NCBI GenBank assembly: GCA_024500155.1
Contig: CM044858.1
Location: forward strand, 24,415,795 to 24,479,794
Direction: 5' to 3'
From: Chenopodium formosanum
Taxonomy: Eukaryota; Streptophyta; Magnoliopsida; Caryophyllales; Amaranthaceae
DNA: 64,000 nucleotides
The notes below the pieces were generated by a model. The model was not told the DNA's origin. It saw nothing but the letters and a program-made list of their open reading frames with translations, and searched no databases. Numbering within the stretch: the first letter of the stretch is position 1; the number at the start of each line of letters is the position of its first letter. Of the stretch, positions 48,571 to 63,334 are shown piece after piece. The translations under genes and the position numbers were made by a program.

Positions 48571-51500
48571 TGAATGCATTTGACTTTCATTTATTTCAAA
48601 AAGCTTTGTTTGAATGTGTTTAACTTTCATTTGACTCAATTAGCTTTGTTAAATTTGTTTGACTTTCATTTGACTCTATTAGCACTGTGGAATGCAATTG
48701 ACTTTCATTTGATTCAAAAAGCTTTGTTTGAATGTATTTGACTTTCATTTGATTCTAAAAGCTTTGTTGAAAGTGTTTGACTTTCTTTTGACTCAATTAG
48801 ATTTGTTGAATGCGTTTGACTTTCATTTTATTCAAAAAGCTTTGTTTGAATGTGTTTGACTTTCAGTTGACTAAATTAGCTTTGTTGAATGTGTTTGACT
48901 TTCATTTGACACATTTAGCATTAGGAAATGCAATTGACTTTCATTGGATTCAAAAAGCTTTGTTTAAATGTGTTTGACTTTCATTTGACTCAATTAGCTT
49001 TGTTGAAAGTGTTTGATTTTCATTTGACTCAATTAGCATTGTGGAATGCATTTGACTTTCATTTGATTCAAAAAGCTTTGTTTAAATGTATTTGACTTTC
49101 ATTTGATTCTAAAAGCTTTGTTGAAAGTGCTTGACTTTCATTTGACTCAGTTAGCTTAGTAGAATGCATTTGACTTTCATTTTATTCAAAAAGCTTCGTT
49201 TGAATGTGTTTGACTTTTGTTTGACTCAATTAGCTTTGTTGAAAGTGTTTGACTTTCATTTGACTCAATTAGCATTGGGAAATGCAATTGACTTTCATTT
49301 GATTCAAAAAGCTTCGTTTGAATGCATTTGACTTTCATTTTATTCAAAAAGCTTCGTTTGAATGGATTTGACTTTTATTTGATTCTAAAAGCTTTGTTGA
49401 AAGTGTTTGACTTTTATTTAACTCAATTAGCTTTGTTGAATGCATTTGAATCTCATTTGATTAAAAAAGCTTTGTTTGAATGTGTTTGAGTTTCGTTTGA
49501 CTCAATTAGCTTTGTTGAATGTGTTTGACTTTTATTTGACTCAATTAGCATTGTGGAATGCAATTGACTTTTATTTGATTAAAAAAGCTTTGTTTGAATG
49601 TATTTGACTTTCATTTGATTCTAAAAGCATTGTCGAAAGTGTTTGACTTTCATTTGACTTAGTTAGCTTAGTTGAATGCATTTGACTTTCATTTTATTCT
49701 AAAAGCTTCGTTTGAATGTGTTTGACTTTTGTTTGATTCAATTAGCTTTGTTGAATGTGTTTGACTTTCATTTGACTTAATTAGCATTGTGGAATGCAAT
49801 TGACTTTCATCTTATTCAAAAGCTTTGTTTGAATGTATTTGACTTTCATTTAATTCTAAAAGCTTTGTTGAGAGTTTTTGACTTTCATTTGACTCAGTTA
49901 GCTTAGTTGAATGCATTTGACTTTCATTTTATTCAAAAAGCTTCATTTGAATGTGTTTGACTTTTGTTTGACTCAATTAGCTTTGTTGAATGTGTTTGAC
50001 TTTCATTTGACTCAGTTAGCTTAGTTAAATGCATTTGACTTTCATTTTATTTAAAAACCTTTGTTTGAATGTGTTTGACTTTTGTTTGACTCAATTAGCT
50101 TTATTGATTGTGTTTGACTTTCATTTGACTTAATATGCATTGTGGAATGCAATTGACTTTCATCTGATTCAAAAAGCTTTGTTTGAATGTTTTTGACTTT
50201 CATTTGATTCTAAAAGCTTTGTTCAAAGTGTTTGACTTTCATTTGACTCAATTTCTTAGTTGAATGCATTTGACTTTCATTTGATTCAAAAAGCTTTGTT
50301 TGAATGTATTTGACTTTCATTTGATTCTAAAAGCTTTGTTCAAAGTGTTTGACTTTCATTTGACTCAATTTCTTAGTTGAATGCATTTGACTTTCATTTG
50401 ATTCAAAAAGCTTTGTTTGAATGTGTTTGACTTTCTTTCGACTATATTAGCTTTGTTGATTGTGTTTGACTTTAATTTGACTCAATTAGCATTGTGTAAT
50501 GCAATTGACTTTCATTTGATTCAAAAAGCTTTGTTTGAATGTATTTGACTTTCATTTGATTCTAAAAGCTTTGTTGAAAGTGTTTAACTTTCATTTGACT
50601 CAATTAGCTTTGTTAAACGCATTTGACTTTCATTTGAATCAAAAAGCTTTGTTTGAATGTGTTTAACTTTAATTTGACTCAATTAGCTTTGATGAATGTG
50701 TTTGACTTTCATTTGACTCAATTAGAATTGTGGAATGCAATTGACTTTTATTTGATTTAAAAAGCTTTGTTTGAATGTATTTGACTTTCATTTGATTCTC
50801 AAAGCTTTTTTGAAAGTGTTTGACTTTCATTTGACTCAATTAGATTTGTTGAATGCGTTTGACTTTCATCTTATTAAAAAAGCTTTGTTCGAATGTGTTT
50901 GACTTTAAGCTGATTAAATTAGCTTTATTGAATGTGTTTCACTTTCATTTGACTCAATTAGCATTGGGAAATGCAATTGAATTTCATTTGATTCAAAAAG
51001 CTTTGTTTGAATGTGTTTGACTTTCATTTGACTCAATTAGCATTGTGGAATCCAATTGACTTTCATTTAGTTCAAAAAGCTTTGTTTGAACGGATTTGAC
51101 TTTCATTTGAATCTAAAAGCTTTGTTGAAAGTGTTTGACTTTCATTTGACTCAATTAGCTTTGTTGAATGAATTTGACTTTCATTTGATTCAAAAAGCTT
51201 TGTTTGAATGTGTTTGACTTTCATTTGACTCAATTAGCTTCGTTGAATGTGTTTGACTTTCATTTGACTCAATTAGCATTGTGAATGCAATTGACTTTCA
51301 TTTGATTCAAAAAGCTTTGTTTGAATGTATTTGACTTTCATTTGACTCAATTAGCTTTGTTAAATGGGTTTGACTTTCATTTGACTCAATTAGCCTTGTG
51401 GAATGCAATGAACTTTCATTTGATTCAAAAAGCTTTGTTTGAATTTGTTTGACTTTCATTTGACTCTATTAGCATTGTGGAATGCAATTGACCTTCATTT

Positions 51501-54500
51501 GATTCCAAAAGCTTTGTTTGAATCTATTTGACTTTCATTTGATTCTAAAAGCTTTGATGAAAGTGTTTGACTTTCATTTGACTCAGTTAGCTTAGTTGAA
51601 TGCATTTCACTTTAATTTTTTTCCAAAAGCTTTGTTTGAATGTGTTTGACTTTTGTTTGACTCAATTAGCTTTGTTGAATGTGTTTGTCTTTGATTTGAC
51701 TTAATTAGCATTGTGGAATGCAATTGACTTTCATCTGATTCAAAAAGCTTTGTTTGAATTTATTTGACTTTCATTTGATTCTAAAAGCTTTGTTGAAAGT
51801 GTTTGACTTTCATTTGACTCAGTTAGCTTAGTTGAATGCATTCGACTTTCATTTTATTCAAAAAGCTTTGTTTGAATGTGTTTGACTTTTGTTTGACTCA
51901 ATTAGCTTTATTGATTGTGTTTGACTTTCATTTGACTTAATTATCATTGTGGAATGCAATTGACTTTCATCTGATTCAAAAAGCTTTGTTTGAATGTATT
52001 TGACTTTCATTTGATTCTAAAAGCATTGTTCAAAGTGTTTGACTTTCATTCGACTTAATTAGCTTAGTTGAATGCATTTAACTTTCATTTGATTCAAAAA
52101 GCTTTGTTTGAATGTGTTTGACTTTCGTTTGACTCAATTAGCTTTGTTGATTGTGTTTCAATTTAATTTGACTCAATTTGCATTGTGTAATGCAATTGAC
52201 TTTCATTTGATTCAAAAAGCTTTGTTTGAATGTATTTGACTTTCATTTGATTCTAAAAGCTTTGTTGAAATTGTTTGACTTTCATTCGACTTATTTAGCT
52301 TAGTTGAATGCATTTGACTTTCATTTGATTCAAAAAGCTTTGTTTGAATGTGGTTTAGTTTCGTTTGACTCAATTAGCTTTGTTGATTGTGTTTGACTTT
52401 CATTTGACTCAATTAGCATTGTGGAATGCAATTGACTTTCATTTCACTCAATTAGCATTGTGAAAAACAATTGACTTTCATTTGATTCAAAAAGCTTTGT
52501 TTGAATGTATTTGACTTTCATTTGATTCTAAATGCTTTTTGAAAGAGTTTGACTTTCATTTGAGTCATTAAGGTTTGTTGAATGCATTTGACTTTCATTT
52601 GATTCAAAAAGCTTTGTTTGAATGTGTTTAACTTTCATTTGACTCAATTAGCTTTGTTGAATGTGTTTGACTTTCATTTGAGTCAATTAGCACTGTGGAA
52701 TGCAATTGACTTTCATTTGATTCAAAAAGTTTTGTTTGTATGTATTTGACTTTCATTTGATTCTAAAAGCTTTGTTGAAAGTGTTTGACTTTCATTTGAC
52801 TCATTAAGCTTTGTAGAATGCATTTGACTTTCATTTGATTCAAAAAGCTTTGTTTGAATGTGTTTAACTTTCATTTGACTCAATTAGCTTTGTTGAATTT
52901 GTTTGACTTTCATTTGACTCTATTAGCATTGTGGAATGCAATTGACTTTCATTTGATTCAAAAAGCTTTGTTTGAATGTATTTGACATTCATTTGATTCT
53001 AAAAGCTTTGTTGAAAGTGTTTGACTTTCATTTGACTCAATTAGATTTGTTGAATGCGTTTGACTTTCATTTTATTCAAAAAGCTTTGTTTGAATGTTTT
53101 TGACTTTAAGTTGACTAAATTAGCTTTGTTGAATGTGTTTGACTTTCATTTGACTCAATTAGCATTGGGAAATGCAATTGACTTTCATTTGATTCAAAAA
53201 GCTTTGTTGAAAGTGTTTGACTTTCATTTGACTCAATTAGCTTTGTTGAATGTGTTTGATTATCATTTGATTAAATTAGCATTGTGGAATGCAATTGACT
53301 TTCATTTGATTCAAAAAGCTTAGTTTGAAAGTATTTGACTTTCATTTATTTCTGAAAGCTTTTTTGAAAGTGTTTGACTTTCATTTGACTCAATTAGCTT
53401 AGTTGAATGCATTTAACTTTCATTTGATTCAAAAAGCTTTGTTTGAATGTGTTTGAATTGACTCAATTAGCTTTGTTGATTGTGTTTGACTTTCATTTGA
53501 CCCAATTTGAATTATGGAATGCAATTGACTTTTATTTGATTCAAAAAGCTTTGTTTAAATGTATTTGACTTTAATTTGATTCTAGAAGCTTTGTTGAAAT
53601 TGTTTGACTTTTATTTGACTCAATTAGCTTTGTTGAATACATTTGAATTTCATTTGATTCAAAAAGCTTTGTTTGAATGTGTTTGACTTTCATTTGACTC
53701 AATTAGTTTGTTGAATGTGTTTGACTTTCATTTGACTCAATTAGCATTGTGGAATGCAATTGACTTTCATTTGATTCAAAAAGCTTTGGTTGAATGTATT
53801 TGACATTCATTTGATTCAAAAAGCTTTGTTTGAATGTGTTTGACTTTTGTTTGACTCAATTAGCTTTGTTGATTGTGTTTGACTTTCATTTGACTCAATT
53901 TGCATTATGGAATGCAATTGACTTTCATTTGATTCAAAAAGCTTTGTTTGAATGTGTTTGACTTTCATTTGATTTAATTAGCTTTGTTGAAAGTGTTTGA
54001 TTTTCATTTGATTCAATTAGCATTGTGGAATGCAATTGACTTTCATTTAGTTTAAAAAGCTTTGTTTGAATGGATTTGACTTTTATTTGATTCTAAAAGC
54101 TTTGTTGAAAGTGTTTGACTTTCATTTAACTCAATTACCTTTGTTGAATGCATTTGAATCTCATTTGATTTAAAAATCTTTGTTTGAATGTGTTTGAGTT
54201 TCGTTTGACTCAATTAGCTTTGTTGAATGTGTTTGACTTTCATTTGATTCTAAAAGCTTTGTCGAAAGTGTTTGACTTTCATTTGACTCAATAAGCTTTG
54301 TTGAATGCATTTGATTTTCATTTGATTCAAAAATCTTTGTTTGAATGTGTTTAACTTTAATTTGACTCAATTAGCGTTTATGAATGTGTTTCACTTTCAT
54401 TTGACTTAATTAGCATTGTGGAATGCAGTTGACTTTCTTCTGATTCAAAAAGCTTTGTTTGTATGTATTTGACTTTCATTTGATTCTAAAAGCTTTGATG

Positions 54501-55780
54501 AAAGTGTTTGACTTTAATTTGACTCAGTTAGCTTAGTTGAATGCATTTGACTTTCATTTTATTCTAAAAGCTTTGTTTGAATGTGTTTGACTTTTGTTTG
54601 ACTCAATTAGCTTTGTTGAATGTGTTTGACTTTCATTTGACTTAATTAGCATTGTGGAATGCAATTGACTTTCATTTGATTCAAAAAGATTTGTTTGAAT
54701 GTATTTGACTTTCATTTGATTCTAAAAGCTTTGTTGAAAGTGTTTGACTTTCATTTGACTCAGTTAGCTTAGTTGAATGCATTTGACTTTCATTTTATTC
54801 AAAAAGCTTTGTTTGAATGTGTTTGACTTTTGTTTGACTCAATTAGCTTTATTGATTGTGTTTGACTTTCATTTGACTTAATTAGCATTGTGGAATGCAA
54901 TTGACTTTCATCTGATTCAAAAAGCTTTGTTTGAATGTATTTGACTTTGATTTGATTCTAAAAGCTTTGTTCAAAGTGTTTGACTTTAATTTGACTCAAT
55001 TTTCTTAGTTGAATGCATTTGACTTTCATTTGATTCAAAAAGCTTTGTTTAAATGTGTTTGACTTTCGTTTGACTCAATTAGCTTTGTTGATTGTGTTTG
55101 ACTTTATTTGACTCAATAAGCATTGTGTAATGCAATTGACTTTCATTTGATTCAAAAAGCTTTGTTTGAATGTATTTGACTTTCATTTGATTCTAAAAGC
55201 TTTGTTGAAAGTGTTTGACTTTCATTTGACTCAATTAGCTTTGTTGAATGTGTTTGACTTTCATTTGACTCAATTAGCATTGTCGAATGCAATTGACTTT
55301 CATTTGATTCACAAAGCTTTGTTTGACTGTGTTTGACTTTCATTTGATTCTAAAAGCTTTGTTGAAAGTGTTTGACTTTCATTTGACTCGATTAGCTTTG
55401 TTGAATGTGTTTGATTATCATTTGATTAAATTAGCATTGTGGAATGCAATTGACTTTCATTTGATTCAAAAAGCTTTGTTTGAATGTATTTGACTTTCAT
55501 TTGACTTAATTAGCATTGTGGAATGCTATTGACTTTCATCTAATTCAAAAAGCTTTGTTTGAATGTATTTGACTTTCATTTGATTCTAAAAGCTTTGTTG
55601 AAAGTGTCAGACTTTCATTTGACTCAATTAGCATAGTTGAATGCATTTGACTTTCATTTTATTCAAAAAGCTTTGTTTGAATGTGTTTGACTTTTGTTTT
55701 ACTGAATTAGCTTTGTTGAATGTATTTGACTTTCATTTGACTTCATTAGCATTGTGGAATGCAATTGACTTTTATCTGAT

Positions 55781-58700
55781 TCAAAAAGCTTTGTTTGAAT
55801 GTATTTGACTTTCATTTGATTCTAAAAGCTTTGTTGAAATTGTTTGACTTTCATTTGACTCAATTAGCTTTGTTGAATGTGTTTGACTTTCATTTGACTC
55901 TATTAGCATTATGGAATGCAATTGACTTTCATTTAATTCAAAAAGCTTTGTTTGAATATATTTGACATTCATTTGATTCTAAAAGCTTTGTTGAAAGTGT
56001 TAGACTTTCATTTGACTCAATTAGCTTTGTTGAATGCATTTGACTTTCATTTTATTCAAAAAGCTTTGTTTGAATGTGTTTGACTTTCATTTGACTCAAT
56101 TAGCTTTGTTGAATGTGTTTGATTATCATTTCATTAAATTAGCATTGTGGAATGCAATTGACTTTCATTTGATTTAAAAAGCTTAGTTTGAATGTATTTG
56201 ACTTTCATTTGATTCTAAAAGCTTTGTTGAAAGTGTTTGACTTTCATTTGACTCAATTAGCTTTGTTGAATACATTTGAATTTCATTTGATTCAAAAAGC
56301 TTTGTTTGAATGTGTTTGACTTTCGTTTGACTCAATTAGCTTTGTTGATTGTGTTTGACTTTATTTGACTCAATTAGCATTGTGTAATGCAATTGACTTT
56401 CATTTGATTCAAAAAGCTTTGTTTGAATGTATTAAACTTTCATTTGATTCTAAAAGCTTTGTTGAAAGTGTTTAACTTTCATTTGACTCAATTAGCTTTG
56501 TTGAATGTGTTTGATTATCATTTGATTAAATTAGCATTGTGGAATGCAATTGACTTTCATTTGATTTAAAAAGCTTAGTTTGAATGTATTTGACTTTCAT
56601 TTGATTCTAAAAGCTTTATTGAAAGTGTTTGACTTTCATTTGACTTAATTAGCTTAGTTGAATGCATTTGACTTTCATTTGATTCAAAAAGCTTTGTTTG
56701 AATGTGTTTGAATTTCGTTTGACTCAATTAGCTTTGTTGATTGTGTTTGACTGTCATTTGACCCAATTTGAATTATGGAATGCAATTGACTTTTATTTGA
56801 TTCAAAAAGCTTTGTTTGAATGTATTTGACTTTCATTCGATTCTAAAAGCTTTGTTGAAATTGTTTGACTTTCATTTGACTCAATTAGCTTTGTTGAATA
56901 CATTTGAATTTCATTTGATTCAAAAAGCTTTGTTTGAATGTGTTTGACTTTCATTTGACTCTATTAGCATTGTGGAATGCAATTGACTTTCATTTAATTC
57001 AAAAAGCTTTGTTTGAATATATTTGACATTCATTTGATTCTAAAAGCTTTGTTGAAAGTGTTAGACTTTCATTTGACTCAATTAGCTTAGTTGAACGCAT
57101 TTGACTTTCATTTTATTCAAAAAGCTTTGTTTGAATGTGTTTGACTTTTGTTTTACTCAATTAGCTTTGTTGAATGTGTTTGACTTTCATTTGACTTAAT
57201 TAGCATTGTGGAATGCTATTGACTTTCATTTGATTCAAAAAGCTTTGTTTGAATGTATTTGACTTTCATTTGATTCTAAAAGCTTTGTTGAATGTGTTTG
57301 ACTTTCATTTGACTTAATTAGCATTGTGGAATGCTATTGACTTTCATTTGATTCAAAAAGCTTTGTTTGAATGTATTTGACTTTCATTTGATCATAAAAG
57401 CTTTGTTGAAAGTGTCAGACTTTCATTTGACTCAATTAGCTTAGTTGAATGCATTTGACTTTCATTTTATTCAAAAAGCTTTGTTTGAATGTGTTTGACT
57501 TTTGTTTTACTGAATTAGCTTTGTTGAATGTATTTGACTTTCATTTGACTTCATTAGCATTGTGGAATGCAATTGACTTTTATCTGATTCAAAAAGCTTT
57601 GTTTGAATGTATTTGACTTTCATTTGATTCAAAAACCTTTGTTTGAATGTGTTTGACTTTCGTTTGACTCAATTAGCTTTGTTGATTGTGTTTGACTTTA
57701 TTGGACTCAATTAGCATTGTGTAATGCAATTGACTTTCATTTGATTCAAAAAGCTTTGTTTGAATGTATTTGACTTTCATTTGATTCTAAAAGCTTTGTT
57801 GAAAGTGTTTGACTTTCATTTGACTCAATTAGCTTTGTTGAATGTGTTTGATCATCATTTGATTAAATTAGCATTGTGGAATGCAATTGACTTTCATTTC
57901 ATTCAAAAAGCTTAGTTTGAATGTATTTGACTTTCATTTGATTCTAAAAGCTTTGTTGAAAGTGTTTGACTTTCATTTGACTCAATTAGCTTAGTTGAAC
58001 GCATTTGACTTTCATTTGATTCAAAAAGCTTTGTTGGAATGTGTTTGAACTTCATTTGACTCAATGAGCTTTGTTGATTGTGATTGACTTTCATTTGACC
58101 CAATTTGAATTATGGAATGCAATTGACTTTTATTTGATTCAAAAAGCTTTGTTTGAATGTATTTGACTTTCATTTGATTCTAAAAGCTTTGTTGAAATTG
58201 TTTGACTTTCATTTGACTCAATTAGCTTTGTTGAATGCATTTGACTTTCATTTGATTCAAAAAGCTTTGTTTGAATGTGTTTAACTTTCATTTGACTTAA
58301 TTAGTTTGTTGAATGTGTTTGACTTTCATTTGACTCAATTAGCATTGTGGATTGCAATTGACTTTCATTTGATTCAAAAAGCTTTGTTTGAATGGATTTG
58401 ACTTTCATTCGAATCTAAAAGCTTTGTTGAAAGTGTTTGACTTTCATTTGACTCAATTAGCTTTGTTGAATGCATTTGACTTTCATTTGATTCAAAAAGC
58501 TTTGTTTGAATGTGTTTGACTTTCGTTTGACTCAATTAGCTTTGATGATTGTTTTTGACTTTCATTTGACTCAATTTGCATTATGGAATGCAATTGACTT
58601 TCATTTGATTCAAAAAGCTTTGTTTGAATGTATTTGACTTTCATTTGATTCTAAAAGCTTTGTGGAAAGTGTTTGACTTTCATTTGACTCAATTAGCTTT

Positions 58701-61700
58701 GTTGAATACATTTGACTTTCATTTGATTCAAAAAGCTTTGTTTGATTGTGTTTAACTTTAATTTGACTCAATTAGCTTTGATGAATGTGTTTGACTTTCA
58801 TTTGACTCAATTAGCAATGTGGAATGCAATTGACTTTCATTTGACTCAATTAGCTTTGTTGAATGTGTTTGATTATCATTTGATTAAATTAGCATTGTGG
58901 AATGCAATTGACTTTCATTTGATTTAAAAAGCTTAGTTTGAATGTATTTGACTTTCATTTGATTCTAAAAGCTTTGTTGAAAGTGTTTGACTTTCATTTG
59001 ACTTAATTAGCTTAGTTGAATGCATTTGACTTTCATTTGATTCAAAAAGCTTTGTTTGAATGTGTTTGAATTTCGTTTGACTCAATTAGCTTTGTTGATT
59101 GTGTTTGACTGTCATTTGACCCAATTTGAATTATGGAATGCAATTGACTTTTATTTGATTCAAAAAGCTTTGTTTGAATGTATTTGACTTTCATTTGATT
59201 CTAAAAGCTTTGTTGAAAGTGTTTAACTTTCATTTGACTTAATTAGCATTGTGGAATGCTATTTACTTTCATCTGATTCAAAAAGCTTTGTTTGAATGTA
59301 TTAAACTTTCATTTGATTCTAAAAGCTTTGTTGAAAGTGTTTAACTTTCATTTGACTCAATTAGCTTTGTTGAATGTGTTTGATTATCATTTGATTAAAT
59401 TAGCGTTGTGGAATGCAATTGACTTTCATTTGATTTAAAAAGCTTAGTTTGAATGTATTTGACTTTCATTTGATTCTCAAAGCTTTATTGAAAGTGTTTG
59501 ATTTTCATTTGACTTAATTAGCTTAGTTGAATGCATTTGACTTTCATTTGATTCAAAAAGCTTTGTTTGAATGTGTTTGAATTTCGTTTGACTCAATTAG
59601 CTTTGTTGATTGTGTTTGACTGTCATTTGACCCAATTTGAATTATGGAATGCAATTGACTTTTATTTGATTCAAAAAGCTTTGTTTGAATGTATTTGACT
59701 TTCATTCGATTCTAAAAGCTTTGTTGAAATTGTTTGACTTTTATTTGACTCAATTAGCTTTGTTGAATACATTTGAATTTCATTTGATTCAAAAAGCTTT
59801 GTTTGAATGTGTTTGACTTTCATTTGACTCTATTAGCGTTGTGGAATGCAATTGACTTTCATTTAATTCAAAAAGCTTTGTTTGAATATATTTGACATTC
59901 ATTTGATTCTAAAAGCTTTGTTGAAAGTGTTAGACTTTCATTTGACTCAATTAGCTTAGTTGAACGCATTTGACTTTCATTTTATTCAAAAAGTTTTGTT
60001 TGAATGTGTTTGACTTTTGTTTTACTCAATTAGCTTTGTTGAATGTGTTTGACTTTCATTTGACTTAATTAGCATTGTGGAATGCTATTGACTTTCATTT
60101 GATTCAAAAAGCTTTGTTTGAATGTATTTGACTTTCATTTGATTCTAAAAGCTTTGTTGAAAGTGTCAGACTTTCATTTGACACAATTAGCTTAGTTGAA
60201 TGCATTTGACTTTCATTTTATTCAAAAAGCTTTGTTTGAATGTGTTTGACTTTTGTTTTACTGAATTAGCTTTGTTGAATGTATTTGACTTTCATTTGAC
60301 TTCATTAGCATTGTGGAATGCAATTGACTTTTATCTGATTCAAAAAGCTTTGTTTGAATGTATTTGACTTTCATTTGATTCAAAAACCTTTGTTTGAATG
60401 TGTTTGACTTTCGTTTGACTCAATTAGCTTTGTTGATTGTGTTTGACTTTATTGGACTCAATTAGCATTGTGTAATGCAATTGACTTTCATTTGATTCAA
60501 AAAGCTTTGTTTGAATGTATTTGACTTTCATTTGATTCTAAAAGCTTTGTTGAAAGTGTTTGACTTTCATTTGACTCAATTAGCTTTGTTGAATGTGTTT
60601 GATCATCATTTGATTAAATTAGCATTGTGGAATGCAATTGACTTTCATTTCATTCAAAAAGCTTAGTTTGAATGTATTTGACTTTCATTTGATTCTAAAA
60701 GCTTTGTTGAAAGTGTTTGACTTTCATTTGACTCAATTAGCTTAGTTGAACGCATTTGACTTTCATTTGATTCAAAAAGCTTTGTTTGAATGTGTTTGAA
60801 TTTCATTTGACTCAATGAGCTTTGTTGATTGTGATTGACTTTCATTTGACCCAATTTGAATTATGGAATGCAATTGACTTTTATTTGAGTCAAAAAGCTT
60901 TGTTTGAATGTATTTGACTTTCATTTGATTCTAAAAGCTTTGTTGAAATTGTTTGACTTTCATTTGACTCAATTAGCTTTGTTGAATGCATTTGACTTTC
61001 ATTTGATTCAAAAAGCTTTGTTTGAATGTGTTTAACTTTCATTTGACTTAATTAGTTTGTTGAATGTGTTTGACTTTCATTTGACTCAATTAACATTGTG
61101 GATTGCAATTGACTTTCATTTGATTCAAAAAGCTTTGTTAGAATGTATTTGACTGTCATTTGATTCTAAAAGCTTTGTTGAAAGTGTTTGACTTTCATTT
61201 GACTCAATTAGCTTTGTTGAATGCATTTGACTTTCATTTGATTCAAAAAGCTTTGTTTGAATGTGTTTGACTTTCGTTTGACTCAATTAGCTTTGATGAT
61301 TGTTTTTGACTTTCATTTGACTCAATTTGCATTATGGAATGCAATTGACTTTCATTTGATTCAAAAAGCTTTGTTTGAATGTATTTGACTTTCATTTGAT
61401 TCTAAAAGCTTTGTGGAAAGTGTTTGACTTTCATTTGACTCAATTAGCTTTGTTGAATGCATTTGACTTTCATTTGATTCAAAAAGCTTTGTTTGATTGT
61501 GTTTAACTTTAATTTGACTCAATTAGCTTTGATGAATGTGTTTGACTTTCATTTGACTCAATTAGCAATGTGGAATGCAATTGACTTTCATTTGACTCAA
61601 TTAGCTTTGTTGAATGTGTTTGATTATCATTTGATTAAATTAGCATTGTGGAATGCAATTGACTTTCATTTGATTTAAAAAGCTTAGTTTGAATGTATTT

Positions 61701-63334
61701 GACTTTCATTTGATTCTAAAAGCTTTGTTGAAAGTGTTTGACTTTCATTTGACTTAATTAGCTTAGTTGAATGCATTTGACTTTCATTTGATTCAAAAAG
61801 CTTTGTTTGAATGTGTTTGAATTTCGTTTGACTCAATTAGCTTTGTTGATTGTGTTTGACTGTCATTTGACCCAATTTGAATTATGGAATGCAATTGACT
61901 TTTATTTGATTCAAAAAGCTTTGTTTGAATGTATTTGACTTTCATTTGATTCTAAAAGCTTTGTTGAAAGTGTTTAACTTTCATTTGACTTAATTAGCAT
62001 TGTGGAATGCTATTGACTTTCATCTGATTCAAAAAGCTTTGTTTGAATGTATTTGACTTTCATTTGATTCTAAAAGCTTTGTTGAAAGTGTCAGACTTTC
62101 ATTTGACTCAATTAGCTTAGTTGAATGCATTTGACATTCATTTTATTCAAAAAGCTATGTTTGAATGTGTTTGACTTTTGTTTTACTGAATTAGCTTTGT
62201 TGAATGTATTTGACTTTCATTTGACTTCATTAGCATTGTGGAATGCAATTGACTTTTATCTGATTCAAAAAGCTTTGTTTGAATGTATTTGACTTTCATT
62301 TGATTCTAAAAGCTTTGTTGAAATTGTTTGACTTTCATTTGACTCAATTAGCTTTGTTGAATGTGTTTGACTTTCATTTGACTCTATTAGCATTGTGGAA
62401 TGCAATTGACTTTCATTTAATTCAAAAAGCTTTGTTTGAATATATTTGACATTCATTTGATTCTAAAAGCTTTGTTGAAAGTGTTAGACTTTCATTTGAC
62501 TCAATTAGCTTAGTTGAATGCATTTGACTTTCATTTTATTCAAAAAGCTTTGTTTGAATGTGTTTGACTTTCATTTGACTCAATTAGCTTTGTTGAATGT
62601 GTTTGATTATCATTTGATTAAATTAGCATTGTGGAATGCAATTGACTTTCATTTGATTTAAAAAGCTTAGTTTGAATGTATTTGACTTTCATTTGATTCT
62701 AAAAGCTTTGTTGAAAGTGTTTGACTTTCATTTGACTCAATTAGCTTTGTTGAATACATTTGAATTTCATTTGATTCAAAAAGCTTTGTTTGAATGTGTT
62801 TGACTTTCGTTTGACTCAATTAGCTTTGTTGATTGTGTTTGACTTTATTTGACTCAATTAGCATTGTGTAATGCAATTGACTTTCATTTGATTCAAAAAG
62901 CTTTGTTTGAATGTATTAAACTTTCATTTGATTCTAAAAGCTTTGTTGAAAGTGTTTAACTTTCATTTGACTCAATTAGCTTTGTTGAATGTGTTTGATT
63001 ATCATTTGATTAAATTAGCATTGTGGAATGCAATTGACTTTCATTTGATTTAAAAAGCTTAGTTTGAATGTATTTGACTTTCATTTGATTCTAAAAGCTT
63101 TATTGAAAGTATTTGACTTTCATTTGACTTAATTAGCTTAGTTGAATGCATTTGACTTTCATTTGATTCAAAAAGCTTTGTTTGAATGTGTTTGAATTTC
63201 GTTTGACTCAATTAGCTTTGTTGATTGTGTTTGACTGTCATTTGACCCAATTTGAATTATGGAATGCAATTGACTTTTATATGATTCAAAAAGCTTTGTT
63301 TGAATGTATTTGACTTTCATTCGATTCTAAAAGC
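55781..63334. repeat. Nested 2.75-2.87 kb duplications with a 6484-bp long-range copy
   Basis: About 56430-59270 matches about 59300-62020: the offset is 2869 bp at the ATTAAACTTTC variant (56431/59300) and 2751 bp further on (57912/60663 and 58742/61493). The 118-bp (three-monomer) change comes from a local duplication near 57220-57400. Separately, 55781-56850 matches 62265-63334 at a constant 6484 bp. The GATCATCATTTGATT variant recurs at 57851, 60602 and near 63389. Confidence 0.8.
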
